Translations under genes and position numbers: made by a program | Assembly (NCBI GenBank): GCA_903819815.1 | Contig: CAIJFC010000232.1 | Coordinates: forward strand, 1-6,503 | Length of the DNA: 6,503 bases | DNA from: an uncultured Bacteroidota bacterium | Lineage (GTDB): Bacteria > Bacteroidota > Bacteroidia > Flavobacteriales > Flavobacteriaceae | Direction of reading: 5' to 3' | The notes under the pieces: model-generated | Told to the model about the DNA's origin: nothing | The model's input: the letters and a program-made list of their open reading frames with translations, nothing else | The model's database searches: none | Part shown: positions 6,221 to 6,503 of the stretch, piece after piece | Layout of the letters: the number at the start of each line of letters is the position of its first letter | Numbering within the stretch: position 1 is the stretch's first letter

Positions 6221-6503
6221 TTGGAAAACAACGTTTTTATTATCACTCCGCCGTTCACGCAACTGAACACGCCTTATCCAGCTTCTGCATATATCAAAGG
6301 TTTTTTGAATACGCTTGAAGTTCCTACGGTTCAAGCTGATTTGGGGATTGAAGTGATTTTAGAATTATTTTCGAAGGATGGACTAGGCCCCCTAACCCCC
6401 AAAGGGGGAATTGAAAACTATTCGGAAAATTCGCAACGTATTTTTTCACTTTGGAACGAATATATAAAAACGATTGACAGTGTAATTTCTTTTTTGCAAG
6501 GAA
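6221..6503 (+). CDS. Probable B12-binding-type radical SAM protein (N-terminal part, cut by the window edge)
   Basis: An open frame runs from TTG at 6221 off the end of the window, with 94 complete codons. The codon just before the TTG is TAA (6218-6220) and there is no in-frame ATG near the 5' end, so TTG is the likely start. The N-terminus reads (M)-E-N-N-V-F-I-I-T-P-P-F-T-Q-L-N-T-P-Y-P-A-S-A-Y-I-K-G-F-L-N-T. The P-P-F...Y-P...A-Y-I-K-G-F-L pattern is that of the cobalamin-binding-like N-terminal domain found before radical SAM cores in Bacteroidetes proteins. The CxxxCxxC iron-sulfur motif that would prove it lies beyond the window, so the name is an inference. A palindromic repeat is translated in frame as L-G-P-L-T-P-K-G-G (residues 55-63). 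After it, Y-S-E-N-S-Q-R-I-F-S-L-W-N-E-Y continues the expected helical region. Confidence 0.65.
   Translation, partial: MENNVFIITPPFTQLNTPYPASAYIKGFLNTLEVPTVQADLGIEVILELFSKDGLGPLTPKGGIENYSENSQRIFSLWNEYIKTIDSVISFLQG
6386..6410 (+). repeat. C5/C5/G5 palindromic repeat inside the radical SAM-type gene
   Basis: GGCCCCC (6386-6392), TAA, CCCCC (6396-6400), AAA, GGGGG (6404-6408), AA. Either C-run can pair with the G-run, giving two alternative hairpins. It is by far the most GC-rich stretch in an AT-rich window. Read in the gene's frame it gives G-P-L-T-P-K-G-G with no stop, although TAA occurs in another frame. It looks like a copy of a dispersed short palindromic repeat; that rests on composition and on my general recollection of similar sequences between Flavobacterium genes. 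Confidence 0.6.

Noticed and set aside
1..6503. A new defence, secretion or mobile system spanning several genes
   Set aside because: The genes are recognisable housekeeping or envelope functions in separate transcription units. No toxin-antitoxin pair, recombinase, transposase, nuclease-effector pair, CRISPR array or tRNA is visible.

Overview
The window reads as ordinary chromosome of a member of the Flavobacteriaceae, most likely Flavobacterium or a close relative. The DNA is AT-rich, Shine-Dalgarno sequences are mostly absent, several promoters fit the Bacteroidetes sigma-A pattern (TTG, about 19 bases, TAnnTTTG), and the gene set (DUF721/DciA-like protein, Ndk, BshC, short lipoproteins with a Cys lipobox) is typical of that family. 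This is inferred from sequence alone; no 16S or other marker is present.

Layout, left to right. (1) The last codons of an unidentified gene end at 31 and are followed closely by a 58-residue, two-helix membrane protein on + (39-215). (2) Facing it, with no base between the two stop codons, is a lipoprotein serine hydrolase of the beta-lactamase/esterase class on - (216-1307). (3) A divergent promoter region (1308-1420) also serves a two-gene + operon: a small lipocalin-like lipoprotein (1421-1858) overlapping a DUF721/DciA-like gene (1839-2135). (4) A strong bidirectional terminator hairpin (2156-2184) separates this operon from convergent ndk on - (2204-2623). (5) bshC on - (2687-4276, start corrected inward) lies upstream of ndk, but ndk has its own promoter in the 63-base gap. 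(6) A divergent 255-base spacer leads to an exported alpha/beta hydrolase on + (4532-5935). (7) A 285-base spacer holds a nested inverted-repeat element (5971-6094) and then a good promoter for the last gene, the 5' part of a probable B12-binding-type radical SAM protein with a TTG start (6221 onward). Inside its reading frame sits a C5/C5/G5 palindromic repeat.

The genes are mostly housekeeping and do not form one pathway: nucleotide metabolism (Ndk), low-molecular-weight thiol synthesis (BshC), replication-helicase loading (DUF721, by family), and envelope hydrolases and lipoproteins. I see no defence system, mobile-element gene, CRISPR array, tRNA or rRNA. The most interesting signals are the two repeat elements at the right end, one intergenic and one read in frame through a conserved gene.
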